Position numbers and translations under genes: made by a program. A DNA stretch of 5,550 nucleotides from Christensenellaceae bacterium (lineage in GTDB: Bacteria > Bacillota > Clostridia > Christensenellales > Borkfalkiaceae): NCBI GenBank assembly GCA_016295005.1, contig JAEDMA010000091.1, positions 1-5,550 of the forward strand, given 5' to 3'. How positions within the stretch are numbered: position 1 is the stretch's first letter; every line of letters starts with the position of its first letter. Positions 4,862 through 5,550 of this stretch are shown here, one piece after another. Below the pieces are notes generated by a model, which saw only the letters and a program-made list of their open reading frames with translations, searched no databases and was not told the origin of the DNA.

Positions 4862-5550
4862 TTATTCGGATAAAACGTATTTTTCGTAATATTCGATAAA
4901 TGCTTTCGCCATGTTTTCGCCAAAGGCGCGAAGTTCTTCGACAGAATACGGTTTTTCTCTTTCGCCGACGTACGGATTTTCGAAAGTAAAGCCTAACTTC
5001 GCCCCTTTTTTTATAAAGAAACTTAAACTGTTCGCGCAAGGAAGTTTATTCCAGAAAGTACCGAAAACGACGTTGTTTTTCCGTTTATATTCAATATCTT
5101 TCCCGTTGGTTTTCTCTTCTAAAATATCGGAAAAATCCTGCTGCGCTTTCGCCATATAATCGTAGCCTTCTATCAGACTCATATAGTCGTGAATTCCGCC
5201 GTATTTCCCCGGGCAATGAAGGTCGGCGGCGAAAACGAGATTACGGTTTTCGTACAAGCCGTAAATCGCTTTAATCGTGGAATACAGCGGTTCTTCGAGA
5301 TAATCTCTGTTATGGTCGTGCGGTTCGCGGGACTTTCCCTGATCGCCGTTCTCGACTCCGTCTATATCGACGAAAGGTATTATATCGAGCCGCATGTCGC
5401 GGGTAACGGAATTTTCGTTTTCGACGAGATACTTTACCAGACCTTCTAAAACGAACGACGCCACCGATTCGCAGGCGTGATGCCTTGCGGCGATTAAAAA
5501 CCCTTTATTTGATTTTTCGTTGCCGAAAGTATAGAAAAGTTGGTTTCTTC
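4862..5550 (-). CDS. M14-family zinc carboxypeptidase, C-terminal 228 residues; N-terminus beyond right edge
   Basis: The frame is open from the TAA at 4862-4864 to the window edge, so the true start lies outside. A GTG at 5462-5464 is not a credible start because the zinc motif lies upstream of it in the same frame. Family hallmarks of the M14 metallocarboxypeptidases are all visible, in order: the zinc motif HxxE in ARHHACES (bases 5468-5479); the substrate-carboxylate pair NR in HNRDY (5306-5311); the third zinc ligand His in DLHCPG (5216-5218); and the catalytic Glu in GFTFENP (4979-4981). Such enzymes remove C-terminal residues from peptides or act on cell-wall peptides or amidated substrates. 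The short, compact domain resembles the bacterial cytosolic-type M14 group, but substrate and location cannot be told without the N-terminus. The gene is followed at once by two terminators, so it ends its own transcription unit. Confidence 0.88.
   Translation of the reverse strand, partial: RNQLFYTFGNEKSNKGFLIAARHHACESVASFVLEGLVKYLVENENSVTRDMRLDIIPFVDIDGVENGDQGKSREPHDHNRDYLEEPLYSTIKAIYGLYENRNLVFAADLHCPGKYGGIHDYMSLIEGYDYMAKAQQDFSDILEEKTNGKDIEYKRKNNVVFGTFWNKLPCANSLSFFIKKGAKLGFTFENPYVGEREKPYSVEELRAFGENMAKAFIEYYEKYVLSE

Noticed and set aside
4740..5039. Minus-strand 99-codon ORF overlapping the peptidase end
   Set aside because: It is a shadow of the M14 frame and runs straight through both terminator hairpins.

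Overview
The window looks like chromosomal DNA of a moderate-GC Firmicute, most likely an uncultured gut-type Clostridium relative. This is inferred from strong AGGAGA-type ribosome sites, a textbook sigma-A promoter, U-tract terminators, an energy-coupling-factor (ECF) transporter S component and Clostridia-like protein sequences. The species cannot be fixed from 5.5 kb. All convincing genes lie on the minus strand, so transcription runs from high to low coordinates. No phage, transposon, CRISPR, tRNA or rRNA signal was seen.

In transcription order: (1) the C-terminal 228 residues of an M14-family zinc carboxypeptidase, entering from the right edge and ending at 4862, closed by two hairpin terminators in tandem (4825-4849 and 4775-4806). 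(2) A gap of about 500 bases (4774 down to 4270) without a convincing gene. It holds a possible promoter, a GC-rich palindrome inside a larger imperfect hairpin, a weak 76-codon ORF and a short imperfect direct repeat. (3) A PfkB-family sugar kinase, probably a fructokinase (4269-3388). (4) A small ORF whose ATG overlaps the kinase stop codon and has a strong ribosome site. Its reading frame seems to be broken twice, and it ends inside a hairpin terminator (3173-3203). (5) A perfect-consensus, extended -10 promoter (3111-3139) driving cysK (3076-2150), then an ECF S component (2128-1613), then the first 516 codons of a copper-type P1B ATPase (copA, 1548 to the left edge).

The last three genes are probably one transcript: the gaps are 21 and 64 bases and no terminator lies between them. 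CysK makes cysteine from O-acetylserine and sulfide using pyridoxal phosphate. The S component would bring in a vitamin-like small molecule through a shared ECF module. CopA would export Cu(I). A thiol/cofactor/metal theme is possible, but the link is inference from order alone. The kinase unit and the peptidase are separate transcription units.

I found no wholly new system. The items most worth a second look are the frame-broken small ORF behind the kinase, the structured gap upstream of it, and the cysK / S-component / copA grouping.
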